Positions 8,308 through 18,176 of a DNA stretch of 64,000 nt are shown here, one piece after another. Under the pieces are notes generated by a model. That model made no database searches and was not told the origin of the DNA. It saw nothing but the letters and a program-made list of their open reading frames with translations. Position 1 is the stretch's first letter; every line of letters starts with the position of its first letter. Source of the DNA: Pseudomonadota bacterium (GTDB lineage: Bacteria > Pseudomonadota > Gammaproteobacteria > Pseudomonadales > Pseudohongiellaceae); contig JAQCBT010000002.1 of NCBI GenBank assembly GCA_027621405.1, positions 186,001 through 250,000 on the forward strand. The letters are read 5' to 3'. The translations under genes were made by a program, and so were the position numbers.

Positions 8308-9648
8308 CTATCGGAGAACCGGGATTGGTTCCAATCCCTGGAACAGGGGGCGCTCCTCAATGAGGTCCCGGATCTGCTCGATCCTGGCAGCATATTCGTA
8401 GCTGTTGCGGTCCTGGTAGATCACGTTGAAATCGGCTTCTGAAATGCCATCCCGATTGCTGCCGACCTCCGGCATGAAGTCAGATTCCGATTCCATGTCG
8501 ATTATGCGAGCCTGCATGTCGGCCGCTGATGCCGGGTCTCGGGTCGCGTGGGATGCCAGTAGCACTCCCACCGTGTTTGCCGTCATGTCAGAAAAACTGA
8601 ATCCTGAACGATAGCGTGCATCATAGGCTTCCTTGGTGTTGGAAAGCAGCTGGGCGAAGCCGGCACCGGCGGATGCGGTGATGGCCGCGATGGATACCAG
8701 GTGCTGCGCGAGATCTTGCCTGCGCTGCAATCGGACTTCGATGAAGGATGCAGCTTCCACTCCCGCGGCCAGTTCCTGGCCGACCAGTTGGGCTATGTCT
8801 TCGTTGTTCACATACACGGCCAATGCCTGCAGTGCGGCCCGGTTCTCGGCGACAGGATCGCCACTAATCCTGCTGCGGTCCTGGGCCTCTTTGAACATGG
8901 CCACGAGGAACGTATTGAGAGAGACGGCACGCAGGTCCCTCGGTATGGTACTGACGATGTCCTTGGTTACCCGGTAGTAATCCAGAATCCGTTCCCTGTC
9001 TTCCAGCGGGACAAAGATCTGCTGCGCGCGGTAGGCGAGGCGATCCATGAGTTGTGGTTCCCAGAGCATGGTCAGTGACACCTGTTCGGGAGCCAGTTCG
9101 ATGGCATCTACATTGTCCATTAGCGCCTGGAAATCGTCGAAGCCAACATCCGCCGTAAGTAAATTGTTTTGGATGCGGCTGACAGCGAAGTCCATGATCG
9201 GGTCAGGCAGTTGCAGATTGCCCAGTCGCAGCTCACGTAGATGAATCCCATCATCCTCGTTGGTGAAACTACCCTGCATATTCAAATAGATGGGCAGCGG
9301 GCCAACATTCATCTGGATGCTGAGCAGGGCGTTGACTTCATCTTGCTGCAGTTCCAGTCGTCCTGACCACCCAGGGAGCAGACCCATGACCTGGAAACCG
9401 TAGCGCTGCAGGAGATTCAGTTCCCTGCTGCTCAATTGCAGTTGACGACGGCTCGGAGCCAATGTGGATTCTGGTGCCGATTCAAGCAGCAGCTGCTCCA
9501 CTTCATTGAGTTCGGCGGCGCTCAGGACCGCGTTGGCCGGAACCAGTCGCTCTGACTGCAGTGCCAGCAACAGGAAAATGAAGGGGGAGCTGATTAGCAG
9601 CGCCAGTAGCGAGCGGAGCAGCAGATTGATGATTCTGGATAGGGGCAT
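8308..9648 (-). CDS. Unrecognised 446-residue membrane-anchored protein
   Basis: I do not recognise this protein. An N-terminal hydrophobic segment (about residues 8-30) looks like a single membrane anchor or uncleaved signal, so the rest probably lies in the periplasm. No cysteine-based, nucleotide-binding or protease motif is visible. The body is rich in leucine, glutamine and acidic residues. It contains a segment of alternating strand-like character (residues 90-170) and then predicted helices, including a small-residue-rich stretch SIAAITASAGAGFAQLL near residue 322. It is probably the first gene of a leftward run with the DksA-type protein. Confidence 0.75.
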   Translation of the reverse strand: MPLSRIINLLLRSLLALLISSPFIFLLLALQSERLVPANAVLSAAELNEVEQLLLESAPESTLAPSRRQLQLSSRELNLLQRYGFQVMGLLPGWSGRLELQQDEVNALLSIQMNVGPLPIYLNMQGSFTNEDDGIHLRELRLGNLQLPDPIMDFAVSRIQNNLLTADVGFDDFQALMDNVDAIELAPEQVSLTMLWEPQLMDRLAYRAQQIFVPLEDRERILDYYRVTKDIVSTIPRDLRAVSLNTFLVAMFKEAQDRSRISGDPVAENRAALQALAVYVNNEDIAQLVGQELAAGVEAASFIEVRLQRRQDLAQHLVSIAAITASAGAGFAQLLSNTKEAYDARYRSGFSFSDMTANTVGVLLASHATRDPASAADMQARIIDMESESDFMPEVGSNRDGISEADFNVIYQDRNSYEYAARIEQIRDLIEERPLFQGLEPIPVLR

Positions 9649-9810
9649 TTAGGGCCAGGTTTAGGGAAACTGCTCAGGCTTAAGGAATTCCCTTGGCTCA
9701 TAGCCGGGGGTGCCGATAACCGTCTCAGTGCGGTAGTAACCGTGTTTTAGCCACAATTTTACTGGCAAATATTCGATTTCGCGCTATAAAGTATGACAGA
9801 ATCCACGTTT

Positions 9811-9881
9811 TTGATTATATCAGTAGCAAATTTCTCATATAATCAAGGGCTTGGCATTACAATGAATTCATTGCCCAAGCC
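9811..9881 (+). promoter_or_regulatory. Two adjacent palindromes around a -10 element before the coiled-coil lipoprotein gene
   Basis: A perfect 10-bp inverted repeat (9811-9820 and 9837-9846, 16-base spacer) overlaps a perfect TATAAT at 9838-9843. Immediately downstream, 9848-9881 can fold into a hairpin: GGCTTGG pairs with CCAAGCC around the perfect 14-bp palindrome CAATGAATTCATTG (9860-9873). A start site near 9850 would place this hairpin in the 5' leader of the gene starting at 9913. Operator and leader roles are inferred. Confidence 0.45.
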
Positions 9882-9912
9882 ATAGAATGCCGTAAATCGC
9901 GAGGAGACAATC

Positions 9913-10533
9913 ATGAGCTTCCGTCATAGCTGGATCCGGTCAGTGCTCCTGACCACCACGGTGATATCACTTGCTGCCTGTACTTCCCAGGCTGCACGGG
10001 ATGCCGAGATCGCCGAACAGGAAGCAGCCCGGGTCGCCGCTGAGCAAGAGGCCGCACGGGTTGTCGCTGAGCAGGAACGTCAGCGGGCGGCCGCAATGCA
10101 GCGCCAGCAGGAGGCGCAGGCCGCAGAGCGAGCACGCTTGCAAGCCCAGCGTGAACAGGCGGAAGCCGAGTCGCGAGCCAGGGCGGAGGCAGAACGCAGG
10201 GAGCAGGAAGCGGCAGAACGTCGCGAAAGAGAACGACTGGCTGCCATAGCTGCCGCAGAAGCCGAGCGCCAGCAGAAGCTGGACCGTATCTCCCAGTTGG
10301 AGGCACAAATAGCGGCCGCCGAGACCCGCACTGAATCAGACGAAGAACGCAGCCTGGTGCTGCAACAGGCGATTGTCGCGGCAGAAGACCTGCTGGAAGC
10401 GCTGTCTGCGGAACAGGCCAAGTACGAAAATACCGATTCTGCCGGCAATACCGCTGAACCTTTGGCCAAAGACCTGATTGCGGACCTGCAGGCCAGGAAA
10501 GACAGCCTGGTGGAACAGGCCAGGGCCCAATAG
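9913..10533 (+). CDS. Alanine/glutamate/arginine-rich coiled-coil lipoprotein
   Basis: A 206-residue protein with a lipoprotein signal peptide: charged start, hydrophobic core and lipobox LAAC with C23. Residues about 28-125 are almost entirely A, E, R and Q in long heptad-like runs, predicting an extended coiled coil; a shorter helical region follows (about 135-206). Ser24 after the lipid cysteine fits outer-membrane sorting. The ATG has GAGGAG a few bases upstream. No enzyme motif is seen, so a structural or tethering role in the periplasm is the most likely guess. I cannot name the family. Confidence 0.8.
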   Translation: MSFRHSWIRSVLLTTTVISLAACTSQAARDAEIAEQEAARVAAEQEAARVVAEQERQRAAAMQRQQEAQAAERARLQAQREQAEAESRARAEAERREQEAAERRERERLAAIAAAEAERQQKLDRISQLEAQIAAAETRTESDEERSLVLQQAIVAAEDLLEALSAEQAKYENTDSAGNTAEPLAKDLIADLQARKDSLVEQARAQ

Positions 10534-10546
10534 ATTCCTCTTCCCG

Positions 10547-10711
10547 ATGTCAGGCAAGGTCATCGATTTTGAACGGCGCAGGGAGGCGCTACTTCACCGC
10601 CGCCGCGAGGCCAGGGTTGAGGCACTGAAGAGTGCTTTTCGCAAGGCTCGCGGTGATTCTGAAGGGACTGGCGGTGGCAAAAACAAGCGCCGCGGCAAGA
10701 AGAAAAAATAG
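10547..10711 (+). CDS. Small highly basic protein, function unknown
   Basis: A 54-residue frame starting at ATG 10547, 13 bases after the lipoprotein stop. It begins MSGKVIDFERRREALLHRRR and ends in a lysine/arginine tail (GGGKNKRRGKKKK). The composition suggests nucleic acid or ribosome binding. No clear Shine-Dalgarno is visible, and I do not recognise a family. The start was chosen because the sequence upstream of it in the same frame overlaps the lipoprotein gene. Whether it is expressed is uncertain. Confidence 0.45.
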   Translation: MSGKVIDFERRREALLHRRREARVEALKSAFRKARGDSEGTGGGKNKRRGKKKK

Positions 10712-10908
10712 CTGAAACCCCTGTTTCTGGCACCCCTTTCCCAAACCCCCGATTGTTCTGAAGAGCCTGAATTTACGGTGGCTTGAGGCAGCTTCCATCC
10801 TTTGTTTGTCCTCCCTGTTGTGGTAAAGTGCGCGCCTTTATTTTTAACCACGTAGTATTTTTGACTACACAGACTATTTGACTACATAAAGCGGGGAGTG
10901 ACATTTAG

Positions 10909-13038
10909 ATGTCGGGGATCACATTAATAGTATCGACTGTGCTGTCCTTACTGGGCCTGGGAATCGCCTTCTTCTATATGAAGAAAGTGACCAGCGTGCC
11001 AGTGGACCTGGGGCTGGATCAGAAAGACAGCGAACGCCTGAAATTCATCCACGGTGCGATTGCAGAAGGAGCCATGGCGTTCCTGAAGCAAGAGTACAAG
11101 GTGTTGACTATTTTCATGGTGGTTTTCGCGATAATCATCGGTATTCTGATTAACGATACCCACACTCCTGATTATCACGAAGGTATCTATACGGCGATCG
11201 CATTCCTGTTTGGTGCGGCGATCTCCATCGCCTCCGGCTATATAGGCATGAAGGTGGCAACCCAGGGCAATGCCCGAACTACCGTTGCGGCCAAGAAAGA
11301 CATCTCCAGTGCCTTCGAAATGGCAATTAATTCTGGCGCGGTAATGGGCTTCGCCCTGGTTGGCCTTGCTGTACTCGGCCTTGTGGTCATCTATGTAGTG
11401 ATGAGCGCTTTGATGTCAGGTCTGGGTGAGGAAAACAACCACATCCTGATGGAAGTCATCGCCGGCTTCGGCCTGGGTGGTTCGACCATCGCACTGTTCG
11501 CCCGTGTGGGTGGCGGTATCTTTACCAAGGCCGCCGACGTTGGTGCGGACCTAGTGGGTAAGGTTGAGAAGGGTATTCCGGAAGATGATCCCCGCAACCC
11601 AGCCGTTATCGCCGACAACGTGGGCGACAACGTGGGTGACGTGGCCGGTATGGGTGCTGACCTGTTCGGCTCCTGCGCGGAATCTACCTGTGCCGCCATG
11701 GTTATCAGTGCCGTGGTATTCGCCGCTGACCCCAATGCCTTGCTCTATCCGATCCTGATCAGCGCCGTGGGTATTCCGGTTGCCCTGATCACCAAGCTGT
11801 TGATCGGCGTGAAGACTGCTGACGATGTTGCACCAGCCCTGCGTAAGCTGCTGATCATCTCCAGTGTCATCATGGCGATTGTCATGTTCTTCTTCACCAT
11901 GGCGCTCATTCCCGAATTCTTCGAGCTGAATGGTGAGCAATACACCAACATGGGTGTTTACTGGTGCTTCCTGTCAGGCCTGATTTCCGGCCTGGCGGTG
12001 GGTCTGCTCACAGACTACTACACTTCCGACAAGTACAAGCCGGTACAGGAACTGGCCGCCTCTTGTGAAACAGGTGTAGCTACCAACATCATTTTTGGAC
12101 TGTCTCTTGGCTACAAGAGTACTGTTTATCCCTATCTCTGTATCGCAGCCAGCATCTTCATTTCCTGGGGCCTGGCGGGCATGTACGGTGTGGCAATTGC
12201 TTCCCTCGGTATGCTGGGCACTCTGGTAATCGCCCTGATGATCGATGCCTACGGTCCGGTTGCGGATAACGCAGGTGGTATCGCCGAGATGGTTGGACTG
12301 GAAAAAGAAGTGCGTGAACGTACTGATATTCTGGACAGCGCGGGCAACACCACTGCCGCAATTGGCAAGGGTTTCGCGATCGGTGCGGCAATTCTTACTT
12401 CTTTGGCCCTGTTCGCTGCTTTTATCACGGCAGCGGAGAACCTGCGCGGTGAGCCTATTTCCATGAGCCTGCTCGATCCGCTGGTTTACACCAGCCTGTT
12501 CGTCGGTGCAGTGCTGCCTTTCCTGTTCATGGCAATGACCATGCGCTCGGTGGGTGATGCGGCCTTCGAAATGATCGAAGAAGTGCGTCGCCAGTTCAGG
12601 GAAATCCCTGGCATCATGGAAGGCACAGGCACTCCTAACTACGCACAGTGCGTAGCAATCTCAACTCAGGCTGCCCTGAAAGAAATGATTGCGCCAGGTG
12701 TACTGATCATGGGTACTCCCCTGATTGTAGGTTTCCTGTTTGGTGTAGAGGCAGTCGCGGGCGTTCTGGCCGGATCCCTTGTATGTGGTGGAGTAATGGC
12801 CATCTCATCTTCCAATAGCGGCGGTGCCTGGGACAATGCCAAGAAATACATTGAAGCCGGCAACTTCGGCGGCAAGGGTTCTGAGGAGCACAAGGCAGCG
12901 GTCGTTGGCGACACTGTTGGTGACCCTCTGAAAGACACTTCAGGTCCTTCGTTGAACATCCTGATCAAATTGTCTGCGATCCTTAGTCTCGTATTCGCAC
13001 CGTTCTTTGTTCAGTATGGTGGTATCCTGCTAGGCTAA
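10909..13038 (+). CDS. hppA: Membrane-bound pyrophosphatase, K+-dependent (ion-translocating, probably sodium)
   Basis: A 709-residue integral membrane pyrophosphatase that couples PPi hydrolysis to cation export. The hydrolytic site motifs [11 protein letters not shown] and [20 protein letters not shown] are present (about residues 210-255). The K+-dependence positions read GNTTAAIG, with A483 and G486; in K+-independent enzymes they are lysine and threonine, so this one should need K+. K+-dependent members pump Na+ or H+; Na+ is my inference and is consistent with the sodium symporters nearby. A strong terminator follows at 13056. Confidence 0.95.
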   Translation: MSGITLIVSTVLSLLGLGIAFFYMKKVTSVPVDLGLDQKDSERLKFIHGAIAEGAMAFLKQEYKVLTIFMVVFAIIIGILINDTHTPDYHEGIYTAIAFLFGAAISIASGYIGMKVATQGNARTTVAAKKDISSAFEMAINSGAVMGFALVGLAVLGLVVIYVVMSALMSGLGEENNHILMEVIAGFGLGGSTIALFARVGGGIFTKAADVGADLVGKVEKGIPEDDPRNPAVIADNVGDNVGDVAGMGADLFGSCAESTCAAMVISAVVFAADPNALLYPILISAVGIPVALITKLLIGVKTADDVAPALRKLLIISSVIMAIVMFFFTMALIPEFFELNGEQYTNMGVYWCFLSGLISGLAVGLLTDYYTSDKYKPVQELAASCETGVATNIIFGLSLGYKSTVYPYLCIAASIFISWGLAGMYGVAIASLGMLGTLVIALMIDAYGPVADNAGGIAEMVGLEKEVRERTDILDSAGNTTAAIGKGFAIGAAILTSLALFAAFITAAENLRGEPISMSLLDPLVYTSLFVGAVLPFLFMAMTMRSVGDAAFEMIEEVRRQFREIPGIMEGTGTPNYAQCVAISTQAALKEMIAPGVLIMGTPLIVGFLFGVEAVAGVLAGSLVCGGVMAISSSNSGGAWDNAKKYIEAGNFGGKGSEEHKAAVVGDTVGDPLKDTSGPSLNILIKLSAILSLVFAPFFVQYGGILLG

Positions 13039-13055
13039 GTCCTGAATCCGTTCTG

Positions 13056-13087
13056 AAAAAAAAGGGGGCATATGCCCCCTTTTTTTG
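13056..13087. terminator. Bidirectional rho-independent terminator after hppA
   Basis: An A8-G5 arm, a CATATG centre and a C5-T7 arm form a symmetrical hairpin flanked by A and T tracts. It can therefore terminate both hppA (rightward) and the convergent gene at 13104-13640 (leftward). Confidence 0.9.
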
Positions 13088-13103
13088 TCGTGAATAATGT
13101 ATT

Positions 13104-13640
13104 TCAGAAAGCCAGTCTGCTTTCGAAGTGATACAGTACCCATTCTTCTTTCTCTACAATTGAACTATCGGCCGGGCTGCTGATTCTGGTCTTGATGGTT
13201 TCAACGCATTGGTAGATCCTGAAAGAGTCAGTGTCTTCGATGATCAGGTTTCGCACTGACGGATTCAGTGTGTAGTTTGATATTTCCGCCAGGCGCCAGT
13301 TTTCTGCCATCGTGCGTTCGATGCATTCATTATTGCCCAGCAGGTCGGTGTAGGGTAATTGCAATTCGGCGTAGCCCCCCGCAGGCACTGGCAGTCCCAA
13401 TTCCAGATGAATATCATCGTCCGGCTCTGCGCTCTTCAGGAAGGTCACTGAGTCCAGCCTGATTTCGGCAGCCGTAGAGTTGTAGGCAAGCAGCCGGATA
13501 TTGTCCACCGTATTTCCGCCCCAGGAAGAAGAATAGAACGCGAAGCGGACATCACTTTCTTCCTGCAATTCGCTCGCGGCATGGGAAATGCCAGCGGCGA
13601 GAGCTGCCATGAGCAGGGTTGGGGTAGTCAGTCTGGGCAT
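13104..13640 (-). CDS. Unrecognised exported protein
   Basis: A 178-residue protein with a clear signal peptide: MPRLTTPTLLMAALAAGISHA followed by ASELQEE, with AxA cleavage near residue 21. The mature part is acidic. It has two cysteines (in NNECIE and IYQCVE) that could form a disulfide, and beta-rich character (about residues 30-130). No family is recognised. It runs convergently to hppA and divergently from mrp. Confidence 0.75.
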   Translation of the reverse strand: MPRLTTPTLLMAALAAGISHAASELQEESDVRFAFYSSSWGGNTVDNIRLLAYNSTAAEIRLDSVTFLKSAEPDDDIHLELGLPVPAGGYAELQLPYTDLLGNNECIERTMAENWRLAEISNYTLNPSVRNLIIEDTDSFRIYQCVETIKTRISSPADSSIVEKEEWVLYHFESRLAF

Positions 13641-13814
13641 CGCTTGATTTTAGCGGGCTTGGCTAATCGCTGTCATTGCTGTGGTGTATTTTATTTTCAA
13701 AATAGATAAATGGTACTCTTCAGGCATAGTGTTAACTAGCCTGCTCCGGCGCAGGTCTGGGGAAAGCGGGCAACAGCAAGCTCCGCACGGGGCGGCTGAA
13801 GAAGGGAAGATAAA

Positions 13815-14636
13815 TTGAGCAAACTCGCACAAATTAAGCACATATTCTGTGTGGCTTCTGGCAAGGGCGGTGTCGGTAAATCAACCACGGCGGTGAACCT
13901 GGCGGTGGCGCTCCATGCCGAGGGCTATCGGGTTGGTTTGCTGGATGCAGATATTTATGGGCCCAGCATCCCCCTCATGATGGGTGTGGCCCCGGGGACA
14001 AAACCAGAAATCAGGGATCAGCGACTGATGGTGCCAATCACGGCCCATGGAATCGAGTGCAATTCCATGGGGTTCCTGGTAGATCCCAGGACCGCGATGG
14101 TGTGGCGGGCACCCATGATTATCTCCGCCTTCAACCAGATACTCAGTGATACCGCGTGGTCCGATCTCGATTACCTGGTGGTGGATATGCCGCCCGGTAC
14201 CGGCGACATCCAATTGTCCCTGGCCCAGTCTGTTCAGCTCAGTGGGGCTGTGATCGTAACCACGCCCCAGGATGTTGCATTGCTGGACGCCCGCAAGGGA
14301 ATTGAGATGTTTAACAAGGTCGGCGTGCCTATTCTCGGAGTTGTAGAGAACATGGCGACCCACATCTGTTCCAGCTGCGGCCACGAGGAAGCAGTTTTCG
14401 GAACCGGAGGCGGGGATAGGCTCGCTGAAGAATATGGGGTTGATGTCATCGGAAGGCTGCCGCTGGATATCCATATTCGAGAAAGAACGGACAGCGGTGA
14501 ACCTGTGGTAGCATCAGACCCAGATTCGGCTGCATCGAAGGCTTATCGGGAACTTGCCCAGGTTGTGCATAACAAGATTGGACACGAGTCGACAGTAAAA
14601 CCGTCAGGCCCGAAGATATCAATCAGCAATGATTAA
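13815..14636 (+). CDS. mrp: Mrp/ApbC family iron-sulfur cluster carrier ATPase
   Basis: A 273-residue P-loop ATPase of the Mrp/NBP35 group. The deviant Walker A is SGKGGVGKST (residues 15-24), switch motifs include DADIYGPSIP and VDMPPGTGD, and a CSSC pair (C185, C188) can hold a bridging Fe-S cluster. The N-terminal MIP18/DUF59 domain found in longer Mrp proteins is absent. The start is TTG at 13815, preceded by GAAGGGAAG; no ATG fits. Confidence 0.92.
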   Translation: MSKLAQIKHIFCVASGKGGVGKSTTAVNLAVALHAEGYRVGLLDADIYGPSIPLMMGVAPGTKPEIRDQRLMVPITAHGIECNSMGFLVDPRTAMVWRAPMIISAFNQILSDTAWSDLDYLVVDMPPGTGDIQLSLAQSVQLSGAVIVTTPQDVALLDARKGIEMFNKVGVPILGVVENMATHICSSCGHEEAVFGTGGGDRLAEEYGVDVIGRLPLDIHIRERTDSGEPVVASDPDSAASKAYRELAQVVHNKIGHESTVKPSGPKISISND

Positions 14637-14775
14637 TCTTCGATGAACGCTGCCGTCACCGACCAGTTGTCACGGCTGTGTGGTCTGGAATGGGAAGCAG
14701 TGGCAAGGGCAGCATCCGAAGCAATGACAAACGAGCCGACGCAAGAATAAATAGAGATTCCAAAAGGGGAAGGTC

Positions 14776-16446
14776 TTGGACGCAGTAAATGATTTTCTGA
14801 TTTATATAGATGGGTTTCTGGGTAGTGCCATCTGGTTTCCCACTTTTCTCCTCACTGTAGGTGTGTTTTTTACCCTGTACCTGGGCTTCCCGCAGATTCG
14901 TTATTTCAAGCACGCGATTGGTGTTACCACGGGTAAGTTTGACAAGGCTGGGGCAAAGGGGGACACATCTCACTTCCAGGCGCTGTCAACGGCTCTCTCC
15001 GGAACGGTTGGCACGGGAAATATAGGAGGTGTGGCGCTGGCCCTGCATCTGGGTGGACCAGCGGCGTTGTTCTGGATGTGGATGACTGCTTTCTTCGGCA
15101 TGACCAGCAAGTTTGTTGAGGTAACCCTCTCTCACAAATACAGGCAGCAAACCGAGGACGGCACCATCGCCGGTGGCCCCATGTATTACATGGAGAAAGG
15201 CCTGAACATGAAATGGTTGGCCGTCATATTCGCCATCGCCACGGTGCTGAGTTCCTTCGGTACCGGGAACCTGCCCCAGATCAACAGCATCGCCTCGGGA
15301 CTCGAGAGTACCTTCTCCCTCGATCCGCTCATTACAGCCAGTGTGCTGTCTATCTTGTTGGCCCTGGTGATTATTGGCGGCATTAGCCGAATCGCCAAGG
15401 TGGCGGCCGCGATCGTGCCTACCATGGCATTTATCTACCTGGTCGGTGCCTTTGCCGTAATCATCCCCAATATCGGCAATATCATTCCCTCATTCGCCGC
15501 AATTTTCAGCAATGCCTTCAGTGGCTCGGCGGCTACCGGCGGGTTTCTCGGGGCGACCTTCGCCTACGCATTCGATCGCGGTGTAAACCGCGGACTCTAT
15601 TCCAATGAGGCGGGGCAGGGTTCTGCGCCGATCGCCCACGCGGCAGCGCGAACAGACCAACCTGCAGATGAAGGCATGGTCTCTATTCTCGAGCCCTTCA
15701 TCGATACCATCATTATCTGCACGATCACAGGCCTGGTTATTCTCTCCTCTGGTGTGTGGGTGGAAAAATTTGAGAATGAGTTCCAGCGCGCGGACATGAG
15801 TTTCGTTACTGGAACCTACGATGAGGCAAATCCCGAGGATGTAGAATCGTTGTTTGCCTACCTGACCGGCGAAGAGAATGGGGCGACGGAGTACAGTGGG
15901 CCAGTAGTGTTGAGCGCGGGTATACCTCAGAACACGAGTGATTTCACTTTGATTGCCGCCAGGTCGCTGGCTGAGAATACTGTTTATACCCTGGAAGGCG
16001 TGCCCATAACCGGAACCGTGCAGGTTACAGATGGGCAACTGGATGATCCTGCAGTCACGGTAACCGGTGAATCCCTGCTGCATTCAGTACCGCTCACCAC
16101 CCAGGCATACACCCGCGGTCTGTTCGGTAACTTCGGCCAGTACATCGTGTCGGTGGGGTTGATGCTGTTTGCCTTCTCGACAGCCATTGCCTGGTCTTAC
16201 TATGGTGACAGGGCCATGACCTACCTGTTAGGCCCGAAATCTGTCCTGCCCTACCGCATCGTGTATGTACTGGGATTCTTCTATGCCGCCCTGGCAGACA
16301 CGACGATCGTATGGAATGTCTCCCTGATTACGATCGTGTTGATGACAGTTCCCAACCTGGTTGGGATCCTGCTCATGCACAAGGAAATGAAATCGACTGT
16401 ATCGGAATACTGGGAAAAGACTGACCATGGCAAACACGTCGCCTGA
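14776..16446 (+). CDS. alsT: Sodium:alanine/glycine symporter (AGCS family) with extra periplasmic insert
   Basis: A 556-residue AGCS transporter importing alanine or glycine with Na+. Family motifs include [17 protein letters not shown] (about residues 74-90), [11 protein letters not shown] and [20 protein letters not shown]. Typical members have 440-490 residues. Here about 100 extra residues (roughly 335-445, acidic, no hydrophobic span) lie between the helix ending VILSSGVW and the next span. The start is TTG at 14776 with AGGGGAAGG upstream. It ends 32 bases from the convergent acetate-type symporter. Confidence 0.92.
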   Translation: MDAVNDFLIYIDGFLGSAIWFPTFLLTVGVFFTLYLGFPQIRYFKHAIGVTTGKFDKAGAKGDTSHFQALSTALSGTVGTGNIGGVALALHLGGPAALFWMWMTAFFGMTSKFVEVTLSHKYRQQTEDGTIAGGPMYYMEKGLNMKWLAVIFAIATVLSSFGTGNLPQINSIASGLESTFSLDPLITASVLSILLALVIIGGISRIAKVAAAIVPTMAFIYLVGAFAVIIPNIGNIIPSFAAIFSNAFSGSAATGGFLGATFAYAFDRGVNRGLYSNEAGQGSAPIAHAAARTDQPADEGMVSILEPFIDTIIICTITGLVILSSGVWVEKFENEFQRADMSFVTGTYDEANPEDVESLFAYLTGEENGATEYSGPVVLSAGIPQNTSDFTLIAARSLAENTVYTLEGVPITGTVQVTDGQLDDPAVTVTGESLLHSVPLTTQAYTRGLFGNFGQYIVSVGLMLFAFSTAIAWSYYGDRAMTYLLGPKSVLPYRIVYVLGFFYAALADTTIVWNVSLITIVLMTVPNLVGILLMHKEMKSTVSEYWEKTDHGKHVA

Positions 16447-16478
16447 CAGCGATGTGTTTGTCCGGCTTCAATCCTGAA

Positions 16479-18176
16479 TCAGTGCGCTATTGGTGCGGAT
16501 ACTTCGCCGGGCAACCTGATGTCTTCCACGATTTCCTGCACTTCGGCAGGAGGATCCGGTGAAAACCTGGCTACTGCCAGGGAGAAGCAGAGGTTCACCA
16601 TAGTTCCCAGTGTGCCGATGCCCTCGGGGGAAATGCCCAGCAGCCAGCCATCGGCATTGTCCATGGCTGGATTGACAGTCTTGAAGTAGACAATATATCC
16701 GGCAGTGAAGACGAAGCCTGCAACCATGCCAGCGATGGCTCCTTCCTTGTTCATGCGCTTCTGGAAAATTCCCAGCACGATGGCCGGGAAGAACGACGCG
16801 GCAGCCAGCCCGAAAGCATAGGCCACGACCTGGGCCACGTAGGCGGGTGGATTTATGCCGACATAGCCCGCAACCAGAACGGCGACAAAAATCGCGATGC
16901 GTGCATAGCGTAATTCCTGCTTCTCCGAGATGGTCGGCATAAAGCTGCGTTTCAGTAAATCGTGGGCAACCGCGGTCGAGATTACCAGCAACAAGCCGGC
17001 AGCGGTGGAGAGGGCAGCGGCCAGGGCCCCGGCTGCCACCAGCGCGACCACCCAATTGGGCAGGCCAGCGATCTCGGGGTTGGCCAGAACCATGATGTCG
17101 CGATTTACCGTGAGTTCATTGACCTCCGGATCGGCAACATACTGAATCCGACCATCATTATTCTTGTCGTCGAATACGATCAGGTTAGTGGTTTCCCACT
17201 TGCTGAACCATTCAGGCATGGCGCTGTATTCGGCATTATTCACCGTATCGATCAGGTTGGTGCGAGCGAAAGCGGCGACGGCGGGCGCGGTAGTATAGAG
17301 AATAGCGATGAAGATGAGAGCAAAACCGGCTGACCGGCGCGCATCGCGCACATTGGGTACGGTAAAGAATCGAATGATTACATGAGGCAGGCCAGCCGTG
17401 CCGAACATCAGGGCGGCGGTTATGAAGAAGACATCCTGGGTACTACGTTGACCTTCAGTATAGGTAGCAAATCCCAACTCTTCGCTCATGCCGTCCAGGC
17501 GATCCAGCAGGTACCCACCCCCGAATGCCTCGGTAAGCTCGGCACCAAAGCCCAGCTGGGGTATGGGTATGCCCGTCATTAGCATGGAAATAAAGATTGC
17601 CGGCACCATGAAGGCAAAGATTAGAACGCAATATTGTGCGACCTGGGTATAGGTGATGCCTTTCATGCCCCCCATGACCGCGTAGAAGAAAACGATCGCC
17701 ATGCCAATGATGACGCCCGTAGTAATGTCGACTTCGAGGAAGCGCGAAAATACGATGCCGGCACCCTGCATTTGCCCACACACGTAAACGAATGAGATTG
17801 CTATGGCACAGAATACAGCGATGAGGCGGGCGGTACGGGAGTAGTAACGATCACCGATGAAGTCGGGTACGGTGAACTTGCCAAATTTCCTCAGGTATGG
17901 TGCCAGCAAGAGCGCCAACAGGACATAACCTCCAGTCCAGCCCATGAGGTAAAAAGTACCGTCTCTGCCAAGGAAGGAGATCAGTCCGGCCATGGAGATG
18001 AATGAGGCAGCAGACATCCAGTCGGCAGCGGTGGCCATGCCATTGGCCAGGGGAGGAACCCCACTGCCAGCAACATAGAAGTCGCTGGTAGATCCAGCGC
18101 GGGACCAGACCGCAATACCTATATAGAGACCGAAAGTGAGGGCGACAAATATAAAAGTCCAGACCTGAACGCTCAT
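16479..18176 (-). CDS. Sodium:solute symporter large subunit (VC_2705 / acetate permease-like)
   Basis: A 565-residue SSS-family transporter with about 13 spans, of the VC_2705 type that works with a DUF4212 small protein, probably importing acetate or another short acid with Na+. Motifs include FYVAGSGVPPLANGMATAADWMSAASFI and PHVIIRFFTVPNVRDARRSAG. An external loop holds DKNNDGRI (about residues 336-343), resembling the first half of an EF-hand calcium loop. Its ATG overlaps the small-subunit stop by four bases. The substrate is inferred from the family. Confidence 0.9.
   Translation of the reverse strand: MSVQVWTFIFVALTFGLYIGIAVWSRAGSTSDFYVAGSGVPPLANGMATAADWMSAASFISMAGLISFLGRDGTFYLMGWTGGYVLLALLLAPYLRKFGKFTVPDFIGDRYYSRTARLIAVFCAIAISFVYVCGQMQGAGIVFSRFLEVDITTGVIIGMAIVFFYAVMGGMKGITYTQVAQYCVLIFAFMVPAIFISMLMTGIPIPQLGFGAELTEAFGGGYLLDRLDGMSEELGFATYTEGQRSTQDVFFITAALMFGTAGLPHVIIRFFTVPNVRDARRSAGFALIFIAILYTTAPAVAAFARTNLIDTVNNAEYSAMPEWFSKWETTNLIVFDDKNNDGRIQYVADPEVNELTVNRDIMVLANPEIAGLPNWVVALVAAGALAAALSTAAGLLLVISTAVAHDLLKRSFMPTISEKQELRYARIAIFVAVLVAGYVGINPPAYVAQVVAYAFGLAAASFFPAIVLGIFQKRMNKEGAIAGMVAGFVFTAGYIVYFKTVNPAMDNADGWLLGISPEGIGTLGTMVNLCFSLAVARFSPDPPAEVQEIVEDIRLPGEVSAPIAH

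Noticed and set aside
10860-10886. TTTGACTACA repeated with a 17-base period before hppA, considered as a promoter or operator
   Set aside because: The possible -10 that follows (TACATA) is poor, and two short repeats alone do not support a call.
14643-14750. 35-codon frame between mrp and alsT
   Set aside because: It has no Shine-Dalgarno, is very short and matches nothing I know; chance is the simpler explanation.
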